Assembly: GCF_004217615.1 (NCBI RefSeq)
Contig: NZ_SHLD01000001.1
Span: 4,402,001-4,466,000 of the forward strand
Reading direction: 5' to 3'
Origin: Micromonospora kangleipakensis
GTDB lineage: Bacteria > Actinomycetota > Actinomycetes > Mycobacteriales > Micromonosporaceae
Length of the DNA: 64,000 bases
The notes beneath the pieces are model-generated. The model saw only the letters and a list, made by a program, of their open reading frames with translations, was not told where the DNA came from and did not search any database. Position numbers and translations under genes: made by a program. Positions 1-9,879 of the stretch are shown here, piece after piece (position 1 is the first letter of the stretch; each line of letters begins with the position of its first letter).

Positions 1-7
1 CGCCGGG

Positions 8-1384
8 TCACGTCCATCGCCGCCGCCTGAGTGCCGCGGCGCCGACCAGCGCCGCCACGAGGCTGCCCGTGACGGCGTACGAGGCGTACACCGGGACCGG
101 GTCCGGTCTGGTGACGACAGGGGGCGTGCGTTCGGTGCTGAGGAAGGCCGCCGGCCGTGGCGGTCGGTCGAAGTCGAAGGCGTCGAGGAACGTGTTCGCC
201 TTGCGATCCCGGTCGGCCAGGGGTTTCAGCCGCCAGTTGACCTCGATGAACTTGAGCACCGAGGCGAAGTCCAGTGTGGTGGATTCGACGTGGCCGCGTC
301 TGGCGTACGGGCTCACCAGCAGGGCGGGTACCCGGAAGCCGTATCCGTAGGAGTCGACCTGGGGAGGCGCGACGTGGTCGTACCAGCCGCCCCAGTCGTC
401 GTAGGACCAGAGGAAGGCCGAGGAGTCCCAGTTCGGTGAGCGCATCAGTTGGGTCAGCAGCGTCCGGACGAGGTTCTGGCCGGCGCGGATGCTGCCGGGC
501 GGATGTTCGCTGTCGCCGGCCGGGGCGATGAAGGAGACGGCGGGCAACTGACCCTTGGCGGCGTCCTCGTAGTACTCGTCCAGGTCCACGATCTTGCCGA
601 ACAACCGGGGGTCGTCGACGTAGCGCGCGTAGGCGAGCAGCGGCACCCAGATCACCTGCGCCCCCCGGTCGATGTCCTCCTTACTGCTGCGGGTCCGGAA
701 CGTGATCGTGGGGTCGTAGTTCTCCACGTAGAACTTCCAGCTGATCCCGGCGGCCTCCAACCGGTCGAAGATGGTCGGGATGTCACCCCAGCCCTCCTTC
801 GGGATGGACTCTGAGGCTCCGGTGGCGCCCGGGCCGCCGGTCACCCGGAACATGTGGTTGCGGATGCTGCCCGAATTCGACGAGCTGAAGAAGCGGTCGA
901 AGAGTACGTACTCGTCGGCGATGTTCCAGTAGTACGGCAGGTCGCGGTCGTCGTAGTAGGCCATCGCGAGTTTGCCTTCCTTGCCCTGCGTGCTCACTCC
1001 CTCGACGAAGCCGTCCATCCGGCCCTTGTTGTACTGGACCCGGAACGCTTCCGCGGTGTGGTCGAGGTCGAGGCTGCCCAACTCGCCCAGGTGGAAGGGC
1101 TTGACGCAGGGTTCGGCCTGGCCCCGGCGCACCGGCATGCAGGTGCCCGGGGGGATCCCGTCGACGCCGGGTCGGGTGCCGAAGTAGTTGTCGAAGGTGT
1201 GGTTCTCCTGCATCAGGAAGACGAAGTGGTCGATCGGTGTGGTGGGGCTCGGCGGGGGTGCCGTCCGGGGTGCGGCGTGCGCGGCCGCGGCCGGGTTCGC
1301 GAGCGCCAGCAGGCAGGTGATCAGCAGCGCGCGGGTCAGCAGGCGACGGGCGCGGCTTCCGCGCGGGCGGGTGGGGTCGGTCAT
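8..1384 (-). CDS. Secreted, membrane-anchored phosphoesterase (phospholipase C / acid phosphatase family)
   Basis: A 458-residue protein of the phosphoesterase family that includes bacterial phospholipases C and acid phosphatases. An Arg-rich start and Ala-rich hydrophobic stretch (about residues 10-38) form a signal peptide; the catalytic-site motif [11 protein letters not shown] follows near residue 55, and a later [10 protein letters not shown] block matches the family metal-site region. The C terminus has a hydrophobic helix followed by RRRR, so the enzyme probably stays attached to the membrane facing outwards. ATG at 1384 overlaps the stop of the upstream glycosyltransferase by four bases (ATGA), making it the last gene of a three-gene operon. 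Substrate (phospholipid, sugar phosphate or polyprenyl phosphate) cannot be told from sequence. Confidence 0.85.
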   Translation of the reverse strand: MTDPTRPRGSRARRLLTRALLITCLLALANPAAAAHAAPRTAPPPSPTTPIDHFVFLMQENHTFDNYFGTRPGVDGIPPGTCMPVRRGQAEPCVKPFHLGELGSLDLDHTAEAFRVQYNKGRMDGFVEGVSTQGKEGKLAMAYYDDRDLPYYWNIADEYVLFDRFFSSSNSGSIRNHMFRVTGGPGATGASESIPKEGWGDIPTIFDRLEAAGISWKFYVENYDPTITFRTRSSKEDIDRGAQVIWVPLLAYARYVDDPRLFGKIVDLDEYYEDAAKGQLPAVSFIAPAGDSEHPPGSIRAGQNLVRTLLTQLMRSPNWDSSAFLWSYDDWGGWYDHVAPPQVDSYGYGFRVPALLVSPYARRGHVESTTLDFASVLKFIEVNWRLKPLADRDRKANTFLDAFDFDRPPRPAAFLSTERTPPVVTRPDPVPVYASYAVTGSLVAALVGAAALRRRRWT

Positions 1385-3048
1385 GGACGCACCTCGTAGA
1401 TGATGACCACGGGAACCGGGACCCGAGCCCCGGTGGAGTCGGTCCCGTCGACGTACTCGGTGTGCACGACGCGCCCGTGGTAGCGGCGGATCAGGACCAT
1501 CAACCGCTCGGAGAAGAATGCCGAGCGTCCGGCGGAGAATGAATCCCAGACGACGTACTGCAGATCGTTGTGGCGTAGCCACCAGTCGGGGTTGGGCAGC
1601 GGCGCGTACGACGGGTTGCGCCGCAGCGGGTTCGGGCTGACCGAGAGCCCGTAGCTGCGGCGGTGGCCGTAGTACTGGATGATGTTGGCCATCGACGGGC
1701 CGAGGGTGAGCACGACCGAACCCTCCGGCGTGTTCGCTGCCAGCCACCGGCCGGCCTCCCGGCCCCCCGGCACTCCGCCCGACCCGGCGAGGAAGGTGGC
1801 GTTGTCGGCCCGGTTGACCGCGTTCCAGCTGGGGACGAGCAGGCTCAGGGTGACCACCGCGATCACCACGGTCCGCGCCGCCCGTACCGCCTTCGACGGC
1901 TCGGCGTCCGGTGACCGGACGGCCCGGCGGAGCAGACGGCCGATCCGTTGGGGTACCGGTAGCGCGGTCAGCGCCCGCGCGGCGAGCACCGCGACGGGCG
2001 CCGCGGCGGGCAGCAGGTACTGGAAACCCTTGACGGGCCACAGCTGGAAGAACACCACCGGCGCCGCGATCCACGACAGCAGCAGGGTCTCGCGCCAGGA
2101 GCGCCGCCGGCGCAGCCACCACAGGCCGCCGACGGCGGCGGCCACCACGAGAAGCCCCATCGCCACCGGCACGGTCTCGAGGTAGAACCCCATCGAGTGG
2201 TTGGGCCGCCGGAACAGCTGCCACACCAGATAGCTGCGGCCGGTTTCGGTGCGCCCGGCCAGCGCCTGCGAGACCGGGTGCGTCGCGAAGACCGCCACCG
2301 TCGGGGCGAGGGCCAGCAGCGACATCCGTATCGGCCGACGCACGGTCGGCGTCAGCGCCAGGAACGCGTAGACGCCGCCGGCCAGGACGACGCTCGTCTC
2401 CTTCGTCAGCATCGTCACGCCCAGCATTGCGCCGGCCGCGACGTACCAGAGCGCCTGCTGGCCCTGCACGAAGCGCACCAGGCAGTACAGGGTGAGCGTC
2501 GCGAACAGGACCATCGGTCCGTCGAGGAGGACCTGGCGGGTGACGACCACGTGGTACGGCATGACGGCGATGAGCAGCGCCGCGACCAGCCCGACGCGCC
2601 GGCCGTAGAGCCGGGCACCCAGCAGGTGGACGGCCAGCACGGTCGCCACGCCCAGCACCGCCACCACCACCCGCCCGGCCACGTCGACCTCGCCGCTGCG
2701 GAAGAACGGCGACAGGAGGGTCTGGAACAGCATCGGGTGGGCCCGGAAGACCGGAAAGAACGGCGAGTAGTTCGGGTTGCCGGCGAGCGAGGCGGCCTGC
2801 CCGGCGTAGACGGCCTCGTCGCTGTTGAAGCCGAGCGCGTCCAACTGCCACACCCGCAGGAGCAGCGCCAGTGCCGCGATGGCGACGAGGGCGGCGGGCG
2901 CCGCCCACCGGCGCCACCAACGTTCCTGGCCGGTGCCCCCGGGCCGTGACGCCGGCTCGGGTGACGGATGGTCGACGGGGCGGAGCACGACCGTCGTCGC
3001 GCAACGGTCGTGCTCCACCTCCTCGACCGAGGATCGGGTCACGCTCAC
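1381..3048 (-). CDS. Polytopic GT39-like (ArnT/PMT-type) glycosyltransferase
   Basis: A 555-residue integral membrane protein with about ten hydrophobic segments and a C-terminal soluble part. The first periplasmic loop carries [10 protein letters not shown], the Asp-Glu pair typical of GT-C glycosyltransferases that use polyprenyl-phosphate sugars. GTG at 3048 overlaps the stop of the upstream gene (GTGA), so translation is coupled. The neighbour upstream encodes a polyprenyl-phosphate sugar synthase plus flippase-like domain, a logical donor supply for this enzyme. Acceptor (protein, lipid or polysaccharide) is unknown. Confidence 0.85.
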   Translation of the reverse strand: MSVTRSSVEEVEHDRCATTVVLRPVDHPSPEPASRPGGTGQERWWRRWAAPAALVAIAALALLLRVWQLDALGFNSDEAVYAGQAASLAGNPNYSPFFPVFRAHPMLFQTLLSPFFRSGEVDVAGRVVVAVLGVATVLAVHLLGARLYGRRVGLVAALLIAVMPYHVVVTRQVLLDGPMVLFATLTLYCLVRFVQGQQALWYVAAGAMLGVTMLTKETSVVLAGGVYAFLALTPTVRRPIRMSLLALAPTVAVFATHPVSQALAGRTETGRSYLVWQLFRRPNHSMGFYLETVPVAMGLLVVAAAVGGLWWLRRRRSWRETLLLSWIAAPVVFFQLWPVKGFQYLLPAAAPVAVLAARALTALPVPQRIGRLLRRAVRSPDAEPSKAVRAARTVVIAVVTLSLLVPSWNAVNRADNATFLAGSGGVPGGREAGRWLAANTPEGSVVLTLGPSMANIIQYYGHRRSYGLSVSPNPLRRNPSYAPLPNPDWWLRHNDLQYVVWDSFSAGRSAFFSERLMVLIRRYHGRVVHTEYVDGTDSTGARVPVPVVIIYEVRP

Positions 3049-5555
3049 GCACGAGCTCCGCTCGGAGCCAGCGCTCCACTCCACCGCGGCCAGGCCGGCA
3101 GAACCGCCGTCTGCGTGGTCGCCGGCTCCCCGCGCTCCTCCCGCAGCAGGCGCGGGATCTCGTCGGCCCATCCGAACCTGTCCGAGGCCACCACCCGGCT
3201 GCGGACCTGGGACAGGAAGCCGGTGAGGATCTCCCGCTCCCGTTGGCGCAGTTGCCCGTACCCCTGCTCGCCGATGGTGATCGCGGGCGCCAGGTAGCGG
3301 AACGGCGGGAACCCGTACGCGTCGTCGGTGTTCTGGATCATCCGCTCCAGCGTCTCGGCCTGGCCGAGGTCGCTGATCCGGGGCGTGCCGCGCTCGATGA
3401 TGAACAGCTCCTCCACCTGCGTGGTGGTGCCGATGCGGCAGGGAACCAGCCGGTCGACGCTGTACTTGGGCGGCGGGACGAGCCGCTGGGTGATGGCGTT
3501 GATGCCCATGATCGGCAGGTTGAACCGGCTCAGCGTCAGGGCCAGCGACCGACCGCCCTTGGAGTGCAGCCGGCTCTGGAACTGCAACCGGCGCCACTCG
3601 GCCGGGGTGAGGTCCTGGGCCTGCACGGCGCGCAGGGTGTGCGCGCTGATGGTCAGCGGCTTGGGGAAGCACGTCGCGACGCCGTCGGGGCTGATCAGGG
3701 TCATGTCGTCGGAGAGGAAGAGCCCGCCGTGGTCGCGCAGCAGGCGCAGCACGGTGGCCGTCTTGCCCGTGTCGGTGAGGGCGGAGAGCATCACCCCGAC
3801 GCCGTTGAGGCTGACGCACGCCGAGTGCAGCAGCATGTGGCCCCGCGACACGAGCACGAACCGCAGCAGCGCTTCGATGATGTTGGTGTAGACCACGTGC
3901 GGTGAACGGGCGAGCAGCGGACCGACCTGGATGTCGATCGGCGAGCCGAGCTGTATCCGGAAGTTGGCGCCCAACCGGCCCAGGTGCTCCTCGTACCGCA
4001 GGACCGACTGGTTGGCGTACTCGGTCATGGCGGCCCGGCGCCGGGGCCCCCGGCCTCCCACGTCACTGACCCGCACCGCGATGTCGACATCCGAGTCGGC
4101 GATCCACTGGGCGCGGAAGAACTCCAGTTCCGGCAGCATGATCTGGGACCCGATGGTGACCACCCCGGCCACGTCGTACCGGTACTTGAGGTACTGGTAC
4201 CGCTTGCGGGACGGGGTGGCGGCGGCCTCGGGGGCCTCCAGGTTGACGAGCATGCGCACGGGATCGCGCCGGCCGGTGCTGCCCCAGGCGTAGATGACCC
4301 GGTCGTTGACCAGGAATCGGACGAGGAACAGTGCGACCAGCGTGAGCGCGTTCGCCGTCAGGATTCCGACGCCGGCCCAGACCAGGGCCTGCAACATCGG
4401 CAGGCGCAACAGCAGCAGCAGGTTGTTCAGCAGGAAGAAGCGGCCCGCCCGTCCGGCCAGGGCGCCCTGTCGGTTGCGCCGGTAGATGAGGGCGTCGACG
4501 AGGACGAAGTTCCACGCCGTCGAGAGCTGGGTCGCCAGTGCGGCGCCCAGCAGGTGGTGCAGGTTGGCCGGCTCGTAGAAGAACCACAACGCGGCCGTGT
4601 TGACCACCAACCCGGACAGTCCGACCAGTCCGAAGGCGATCATCCGGCCGAGCTCCCGCAGCCGGTCCCGGGTGGCGGCCGGGCCTTCGCGCATCTGGCC
4701 GACCAGCCGCTGACTGCGCAGCCGCCACAGGTGCCGCAGGAAGGTCAGCCCCTCCCGCACCGACGCCTTGGAATGGCCGGCGTGCCGGGGAGCCATCTCG
4801 TATGCGACTTCCGCGACCCGGGCGCCGGGGTGGCGGATGAGCAGTTCGAGCAGGACCTTGAAGCCGATCGGGTTCACCCGGTCCAGGTCGACGGCGGTGC
4901 GGCGGAAGGCGAACAGGCCGCTCATCGGATCGGTGATGGTGTTCAGGCGGCGCGGGAACAGGCTCTTCGCCAGCCGGGTCGCCCACGACGAGGTGGCCTC
5001 GCGGGCGGCGCCGCCGAGCCCTTCGTTGGAGCCCTCCCCGGCGTAGCGGGTGCCGACCACCACGTCCACGTCGTGCCGCAACGCGATACCCGCCAGCATG
5101 CCGGCCGATTCCGGCGGATGCTGGAGGTCCGCGTCCATCACCAGGATCCACTCGCCGCGGGCGTGCCGCGCGCCGAGCACCACGGCGCCGCTCAGGCCAC
5201 CGGTGCGCGCGCTCGGCGGCCGGTGCAGCAGCCGTACGGCGACCGGGGCGTCGGCCGCGTGCCGGGCCAGCACGGCCGGCGTGTCGTCCTCGCTGTCGTC
5301 CACCACGATGATCTCCGCGTGGAGCGGCGCGAGAGCCGGGCCCAGTCTGGACAGCAGCGCGGGAATGTTCTCCGCCTCGTCGCGGGTCGGCACGATGACG
5401 CTCAAGCGGACCTGCTGGTCCGCCGCGGGCCGGTGCAGATAGTGCGGTGCGAGGTCTGGTTCGCGCCCGTTCTGGCGTCGCCGGAGTTCGCCGCCCGGAT
5501 TTCCGGGCTCTTCGTCGTCCTTACCAATCGACGGTGTCTGTGCAACCTCGGTCAT
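3045..5555 (-). CDS. Fusion: GT2 polyprenyl-phosphate sugar synthase + GtrA flippase-like + HprK/PEPCK-like P-loop domain
   Basis: An 836-residue three-part protein. Residues about 48-285 are a DPM1-like GT2 domain ([25 protein letters not shown]). Residues about 300-430 are a four-helix GtrA domain, the membrane part thought to help move lipid-linked sugars. Residues about 445-800 form a soluble domain resembling HPr kinase/PEP carboxykinase-type P-loops, with ALTDTGKT as Walker A and LSDDMTLI downstream. The start is the second of two close ATGs because GGAGGG sits seven bases before it. Family knowledge explains parts one and two; the kinase-like third domain on a glycosyltransferase is unusual and its substrate is unknown. 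First gene of the operon. Confidence 0.8.
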   Translation of the reverse strand: MTEVAQTPSIGKDDEEPGNPGGELRRRQNGREPDLAPHYLHRPAADQQVRLSVIVPTRDEAENIPALLSRLGPALAPLHAEIIVVDDSEDDTPAVLARHAADAPVAVRLLHRPPSARTGGLSGAVVLGARHARGEWILVMDADLQHPPESAGMLAGIALRHDVDVVVGTRYAGEGSNEGLGGAAREATSSWATRLAKSLFPRRLNTITDPMSGLFAFRRTAVDLDRVNPIGFKVLLELLIRHPGARVAEVAYEMAPRHAGHSKASVREGLTFLRHLWRLRSQRLVGQMREGPAATRDRLRELGRMIAFGLVGLSGLVVNTAALWFFYEPANLHHLLGAALATQLSTAWNFVLVDALIYRRNRQGALAGRAGRFFLLNNLLLLLRLPMLQALVWAGVGILTANALTLVALFLVRFLVNDRVIYAWGSTGRRDPVRMLVNLEAPEAAATPSRKRYQYLKYRYDVAGVVTIGSQIMLPELEFFRAQWIADSDVDIAVRVSDVGGRGPRRRAAMTEYANQSVLRYEEHLGRLGANFRIQLGSPIDIQVGPLLARSPHVVYTNIIEALLRFVLVSRGHMLLHSACVSLNGVGVMLSALTDTGKTATVLRLLRDHGGLFLSDDMTLISPDGVATCFPKPLTISAHTLRAVQAQDLTPAEWRRLQFQSRLHSKGGRSLALTLSRFNLPIMGINAITQRLVPPPKYSVDRLVPCRIGTTTQVEELFIIERGTPRISDLGQAETLERMIQNTDDAYGFPPFRYLAPAITIGEQGYGQLRQREREILTGFLSQVRSRVVASDRFGWADEIPRLLREERGEPATTQTAVLPAWPRWSGALAPSGARA

Positions 5556-5765
5556 TCGACCCTCCATCAGTTGCGCTTCTGGGCAGTAACGAGCCGCCGG
5601 ATATCCGGCTCAGGAACGGGCGAAAGAAGCGTGCCGTACGGGAAATGTGCGCCGGACCGACACTGGTTCGGCGCGATCGGAAATGACGGGGTGGCTGCGG
5701 GTTCGTCAGAGGTTACGAAAGGTGAACACGAGGTGTCCAACACTCAACGAGTCGTGAACACGACA

Positions 5766-5791
5766 GGAACGCGCACGGAAATCCAGCCGTT
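5766..5791 (+). promoter_or_regulatory. ECF-sigma-type promoter motif GGAACG-N16-CGTT
   Basis: GGAACG at 5766-5771 and CGTT at 5788-5791 are 16 bases apart, the usual spacing of ECF sigma promoters. It points into a non-coding, structured stretch that ends in a terminator-like hairpin. The same motif type occurs twice in each lysozyme cassette leader in this window. Confidence 0.45.
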
Positions 5792-5797
5792 CGGCCA

Positions 5798-5910
5798 CCC
5801 CGCCCACCTGCGCAGACTGCGGAGTGATCATCGTCCTACTGCGCTGAGTAACGTAGCGCGGCGTCTGCGAGGACACGCCGCGGGTCGTCCCGGCCGGGCA
5901 GACGCCTTTT
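5798..5910 (+). ncRNA. Candidate small RNA (about 110 nt)
   Basis: Expected start about seven bases after the CGTT box at 5788. The stretch has a small stem-loop (GCGCT 5841-5845 with AGCGC 5855-5859) and a longer structure closing with GGCGTCTGC (5860-5868) paired to GCAGACGCC (5898-5906), directly followed by TTTT. No ribosome binding site or reading frame is seen. Inference from promoter plus terminator only; it could instead be part of a longer leader. Confidence 0.35.
5860..5910 (+). terminator. Terminator-like hairpin with T run
   Basis: Perfect nine-base arms GGCGTCTGC and GCAGACGCC enclose a loop that itself can fold (CCGGCCGG), and four T residues follow. T runs after stems are rare in this GC-rich DNA, which makes it stand out. 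Confidence 0.5.
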
Positions 5911-6246
5911 CATTCAACGGCGTACGACATCCGAGCGACCGGATCAGTGGGCCGGCGTGCTGCCGGCTGCGTTCACTGAGCGCGACGGCCGGGGAATTGT
6001 TTCAGTCGAGCCCAGGTGGCCGTTCGGTGGAACGCTCGCCTCCGGAAAGCGCTGTCGCCATCCGCCGGGTAATCCGAACATGTTCACCGAATGAGGTGGT
6101 GCGTCGGCCGGTCCGCCGCGGGCTCCGATGTCCGAGCGGACCACTGAGGACCGGGCCGCTCGGTACGGTGCGGTATCCGATCGGCGGGAGCGACCACCTC
6201 GACGGGCCTGATCAACCCACCCCGGTCCGCCCATGCCCCGGTCTAC

Positions 6247-7356
6247 TCAGGCGGGTCCGGCGACCACCGCGCCACGGATGAGCGTCCGTAGGCCCTCCAT
6301 CGGGGCCCCGTCGCCCGCGCCGAGCCGGTTGCGCACCGCGGCCACCGTCAGGCCCAGCTCGGGGTACGCGAAGGCGAGGCTGCCGCCGCTGCCGGCGGTG
6401 CCGAACGATCCGTCGTCCTCGACCGCGTACCCCAGCCCGAAGGCCAGCTCCTGCCCGAACACCCACTCGGTGCCGCGCGCCGCCGCCGCCGACACCCGGC
6501 GCAGCCGCTCCGGCGAGATCAGCCGTACGCCGTCGACCGGGCCGAGCAGCGCCGCGTACATCCGGGTCACCGCCCGGGCGGTCATCGTGCCGACCGCCGG
6601 CACGTCGGCGCGCAGCACGTCGGGGTTGCCGCCGGTCGTCGCGTCGGGACGGACGGCGGGCGGCGCTACCGCGTCGAAGTTCGGCAGGTTCGCGCCGGCG
6701 TACTCCATCAGCGCGGCGAGCCCGGCGTCCTCCAGGCGAGCCAGCCGGTCGAGGTCCGCCGCCGGCACCGCGAGGAACAGCTCCCCGGTCACGCCGAGCG
6801 GCGCGGCGACCTCTTCGGCGAGCACCTGCGAGATCCGCCGTCCGGTGGCCCGCCGCACCACCTCGCCGACGAGCCAGCCGAACGTCCACGCGTGGTACGC
6901 GACCCGCTCGCCGGGCGCCCAGCGCGGCCGCGCCGCCGCGACCAGCGCGCACATCCGCTCCCAGTCGGCGAAGTCGGCCGGGGTCACGTCGGCGGGCAGC
7001 GCCGGCACCCCGGCGGTGTGGGTGAGCGCGTGCCGCAGGGTGATCCCGTCCTTGCCGTGCCGGGCGAACTCCGGCCACACCTCGGCGATGCGCAGGTCGT
7101 AGTCGAGCTGCCCGCGCTCGGCCAGCACGTGCACCACGGTGGCGGTGAGGCCCTTGCCGGTGGAGACGGCGTGCACCGGGGTGTCCGCGGTCAGTGGCCG
7201 GCCGGTCGCCGGGTCGGCCAGGCCGGCCTGCTCCTCGACGATCGACTCACCGTCCAGGTAGGCCGCGACCTGCACCCCGGCCTCCCGACCGGAGGAGACC
7301 AGCGCGTCGATCGTCTTGCGCACCTCGGCCCGCAGGCCGTCCCAGCGTCCGTCCAC
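6247..7356 (-). CDS. Serine hydrolase of the beta-lactamase / class C family
   Basis: A 369-residue cytoplasmic-looking protein with the beta-lactamase fold. STGK (Ser65-Lys68) is the SxxK nucleophile motif, and YHAW near residue 180 sits where the second active-site Tyr lies. No signal peptide is visible, so an esterase or EstB-like role is as likely as peptidase activity. GTG at 7356 is chosen because the protein similarity begins there; no strong ribosome binding site is present, and the upstream reading frame belongs to a different remnant. Confidence 0.8.
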   Translation of the reverse strand: MDGRWDGLRAEVRKTIDALVSSGREAGVQVAAYLDGESIVEEQAGLADPATGRPLTADTPVHAVSTGKGLTATVVHVLAERGQLDYDLRIAEVWPEFARHGKDGITLRHALTHTAGVPALPADVTPADFADWERMCALVAAARPRWAPGERVAYHAWTFGWLVGEVVRRATGRRISQVLAEEVAAPLGVTGELFLAVPAADLDRLARLEDAGLAALMEYAGANLPNFDAVAPPAVRPDATTGGNPDVLRADVPAVGTMTARAVTRMYAALLGPVDGVRLISPERLRRVSAAAARGTEWVFGQELAFGLGYAVEDDGSFGTAGSGGSLAFAYPELGLTVAAVRNRLGAGDGAPMEGLRTLIRGAVVAGPA

Positions 7357-7385
7357 GAGGGGCCAGCCTGCCAGAGCGGCCCGCG

Positions 7386-7607
7386 CCGGTCGCGGGTTTT
7401 TCCGTCGGTGAGCAGCCGGGAGCGCAGCGCGGCGACCAGCGCGTCGTCGACGCCGAGCCGGTCGGTGGCGTAGCCGCGTACCGAGCCGTGCGCGGCGGCC
7501 AGGTCGGCGAGGAAGAGCCGGACGATCTCCGCAGGCGCGCGTCCGTACCCGGGCCAACGCGGGCCGGGTGGCCCCGCCGGCCGGCGTACCCGGTAGGTTG
7601 CGGGCAT
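7386..7607 (-). pseudogene. Remnant of a tyrosine/dual-specificity protein phosphatase (C-terminal end)
   Basis: Reading leftward from 7607, the frame contains RLFLADLAAAHGSVRGYATD and then a helix ending ALRSRLLTDG. This matches the C-terminal helical end of bacterial tyrosine phosphatases (GS-x-YL-x-LG-x-ALRxxLL pattern), but no catalytic CxxGKDR part precedes it: the region upstream is the divergent rnhA gene. I therefore read it as a decayed tail. Alternatively it is a short functional protein of unknown role. Confidence 0.35.
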
Positions 7608-8082
7608 GGTGGAGGCGGCGGCCGGCAGGGTCGTGGAGATCTGGACCGACGGGGCGTGCAGCGGCAATCCCGGCCCCGGCGGCTGGGGCGTGCTGCTGCG
7701 CTGGGGCGACCACGAGCGGGAGCTGTGCGGCGGTGAGGCGACGCCGACCACCAACAACCGGATGGAGCTGACCGCGGCGATCCGGGCCTTGGAGAGCCTG
7801 ACCCGGCCGGTCACCGTCCGGCTGCACACCGACAGCACGTACGTGCGCAACGGCATCACCGGCTGGCTGGCCTCGTGGAAGCGCAACGGCTGGCTGACCG
7901 CCGCGAAGCAGCCGGTGAAGAACGCCGACCTGTGGCAGCAACTGGAGGCCGCCTGCGCCCGGCACGACGTGACCTGGCTCTGGGTGAAGGGGCACAACGG
8001 TCACCCGGAGAACGAGCGGGCCGACGCGCTGGCCAACCGGGGCATGACCGAGGCCCGGGCGGAGGTGGCCGCCGTCCGGTGA
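7606..8082 (+). CDS. rnhA: Ribonuclease HI
   Basis: A 158-residue enzyme that cuts RNA in RNA-DNA hybrids (R-loops, replication primers). The four acidic catalytic residues are all present: Asp15 in [11 protein letters not shown], Glu54 in NNRMELTA, Asp76 in HTDSTYV and Asp140 in ERADALA, with the mobile His at KGHNGH. Length is that of classical single-domain RNase HI. TAGGTT (7594-7599) lies six bases before the ATG, so the mRNA is probably leaderless. Confidence 0.95.
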   Translation: MVEAAAGRVVEIWTDGACSGNPGPGGWGVLLRWGDHERELCGGEATPTTNNRMELTAAIRALESLTRPVTVRLHTDSTYVRNGITGWLASWKRNGWLTAAKQPVKNADLWQQLEAACARHDVTWLWVKGHNGHPENERADALANRGMTEARAEVAAVR

Positions 8083-8177
8083 GGCGACGGCGGCGCGGCG
8101 GCTGCCCACCTGGGACAGCTCGATCGGCTACGGCCTCGGCGCGCTGCCGGTGATCTCGGCTGACGGCGCGGGCCGGG

Positions 8178-8408
8178 TCACTCCTCGGCGTTGGGGTCGC
8201 CGGCGCCCGAGACGGCGTCGACGTCGTAGCCGGCCCGGCTGGTCTCCCGGGCGGGCCGCGCCTCCTCGGCCGGCAGGTCGGCGAAGTCGTCTCCGGTGTC
8301 GTCGGTGGTGCGCAGGGAATCGCCCGGCGGTCGCAGCGACGCCTCGTACGCGGTCGCACCGTCGGGCTCGTCGGTCGCCGCCCGGCCGAAGGAATGCTCA
8401 CTCGTCAT
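8178..8408 (-). CDS. Small acidic hypothetical protein
   Basis: A 76-residue protein rich in Asp, Glu and Ala with no cysteine and little hydrophobic character, so probably disordered. GGAGGG six bases before the ATG supports it as a real gene. It reads in the same direction as the next small acidic protein at 8462-8698, only 53 bases away, which suggests a pair. No family recognised. Confidence 0.6.
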   Translation of the reverse strand: MTSEHSFGRAATDEPDGATAYEASLRPPGDSLRTTDDTGDDFADLPAEEARPARETSRAGYDVDAVSGAGDPNAEE

Positions 8409-8461
8409 GTCGCCCTCCTGCCCGCGTCCGGCGACGGCAAACGTCGTCCGGCCGGGGCCGA

Positions 8462-8698
8462 TCAGCGGGGCGCGTCGGGGTGCCCGGGCATGCCGGAGCC
8501 GCCCGAGCTGCTGCCCGCGGCGCCGCCGGCCACCCCGGAGCCGTCGTCCTCGGTGACCACGTCCGGCTTCGGCGCGCCGTCCTCCGGCGCCGGGACGTCC
8601 GTGTCCGCCCCCACCTGGACCAACCGGGCCTGCCCGGCCTCGTCCTCGGCATGCGCCGGATCGACCGGTTGCTTGCCCTGCCGTGCCCGATATCCCAC
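8462..8698 (-). CDS. Small hypothetical protein, Gly/Ser/Asp-rich
   Basis: A 78-residue protein starting at a GTG preceded by GGGAGG with five-base spacing. The N terminus is basic (GYRARQGKQ), the middle acidic, the C terminus a Gly-Ser-rich tail. It looks disordered. Codon third positions are strongly GC-biased as in neighbours. No function can be assigned. Confidence 0.6.
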   Translation of the reverse strand: MGYRARQGKQPVDPAHAEDEAGQARLVQVGADTDVPAPEDGAPKPDVVTEDDGSGVAGGAAGSSSGGSGMPGHPDAPR

Positions 8699-8792
8699 GG
8701 TCGCCTCCCTGGTGCCGCCGGCCGCCGACGCAGTGCTGCCGGCTACCCGACGGCGCTGCCGCGAAACGTCACCGCCCGCGACGGTCACGGGG

Positions 8793-9683
8793 TCAGCGCC
8801 GGCGGCGCGCGTCCGGGCGTCCGGTCCGGGGGCGGGCCGGCGTGACCGTGAGCGACCAGTGCGCGGGGCGGCGCAGCGCGGCCGGCAGGGCGGTGCGGTG
8901 GTCGCCGCGGGCGGCGTCGAGCTGCGACTGGTGCAGGAAGAGGCAGCGGCTCAGGTCGGCCCCGCGCAGGTCGGCCCCGCGCAGGTCCGCGCCGGTCAGG
9001 TCGGCCGCGCCGAGGTCCACGCCGCGCAGGTCGGCGCCGATCAGGCAGGCGCCGCGCAGGCTCGCCCCGGCCAGGTCCGCCCGGCGCAGGTCCACCCCGA
9101 TCAGCACCGCCCCGCGCCGGTCCGCGCCCGCGTGGCCGGCCCGGGCCCGCTCGCCGGCGCGGGAGAGCAGCGCGTTGACCCGACCCCGGTGGGCGTCCAC
9201 GTCGAGGGCGAGCAGCTCCTCCGGGCTGCCGTCGGTGAGCCGACCGGTCTCCTCCAGCGCCCGGGTGAGGTCGTCGCGCAGCGGACCGGGCGGGGTCAGG
9301 GCCAGCGCCTCGGTCAGGTACCAGAGCAGTTCGTGCAGTGGCCGCATCACCGCGAAGGTGTCGAACATCCGGCGCGCCGTCGCCGGGTCGGTCCGCCAGT
9401 CCCGCCCGCCGAAGGTGACCTGGGCGACCTGCTGGCCGGCGCCGAAGCAGTCGAAGACCGTACAGCCGGGAAAGCCGCGCTGGCGCAGGTCGCGGTGGAT
9501 GCCGCAGCGGGAGTCCGGACCCAGGTTCGGGCATGGTTGCCCGGCGGGCTTGTCGAGGGCGAAGTCGGCGGAGGCGGAGAAGGCGGGCGCGACGCAGCAG
9601 AGCCCGACGCAGCGCGCGCAGTCCGCGCGCAGCTCCCGTCCGCCGACGGTCGCCGACGACTGCTGTTCTGCCGTGTCCGACAC
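8793..9683 (-). CDS. Pentapeptide-repeat protein with Cys-rich N-terminal domain
   Basis: A 296-residue protein. Residues about 18-80 carry at least seven cysteines (CARCVGLCC, then CPNLG, RCGIH, GCTVFDC), resembling the YkgJ-like metal/Fe-S binding type. Residues about 190-260 are pentapeptide repeats of the ADLRG type, predicted to form a right-handed beta-helix, then a basic Arg-rich tail. Start is a GTG with GGGAGG ten bases before. Pentapeptide helices often mimic DNA or mediate binding; pairing with a metal site hints at a redox- or metal-dependent switch, which is inference. Confidence 0.8.
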   Translation of the reverse strand: MSDTAEQQSSATVGGRELRADCARCVGLCCVAPAFSASADFALDKPAGQPCPNLGPDSRCGIHRDLRQRGFPGCTVFDCFGAGQQVAQVTFGGRDWRTDPATARRMFDTFAVMRPLHELLWYLTEALALTPPGPLRDDLTRALEETGRLTDGSPEELLALDVDAHRGRVNALLSRAGERARAGHAGADRRGAVLIGVDLRRADLAGASLRGACLIGADLRGVDLGAADLTGADLRGADLRGADLSRCLFLHQSQLDAARGDHRTALPAALRRPAHWSLTVTPARPRTGRPDARRRR

Positions 9684-9879
9684 GCTGAACCGGCCTCCCG
9701 CCGCTCGGAGTCGCTGAGGGTGCCCGCGGCGGGGTGGCCGCGACCGGACCCATTCTCCGCCCACCCGCCGGGGGCCGTCCCGGCGGCCCGGGTGCCCGCG
9801 CTGGTCGTCCCGTCCGTTCGCCCACGCCGTCGCCCCGGACCTTCGTATCGTGGCCGTAACCGGCACGAAGGGCGGCGGG

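Larger units (their letters stand above)
5556..6246. other. 690-base non-coding stretch upstream of glycosylation operon
   Basis: No convincing gene on either strand. It contains an inverted repeat at 5591-5611 (GAGCCG...CGGCTC around CCGGATATCCGG) just upstream of the leftward operon, an ECF-type promoter motif at 5766-5791 reading right, and stem-loops ending in a T run at 5907-5910. The rest (5911-6246) shows nothing I can name. Confidence 0.6.
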
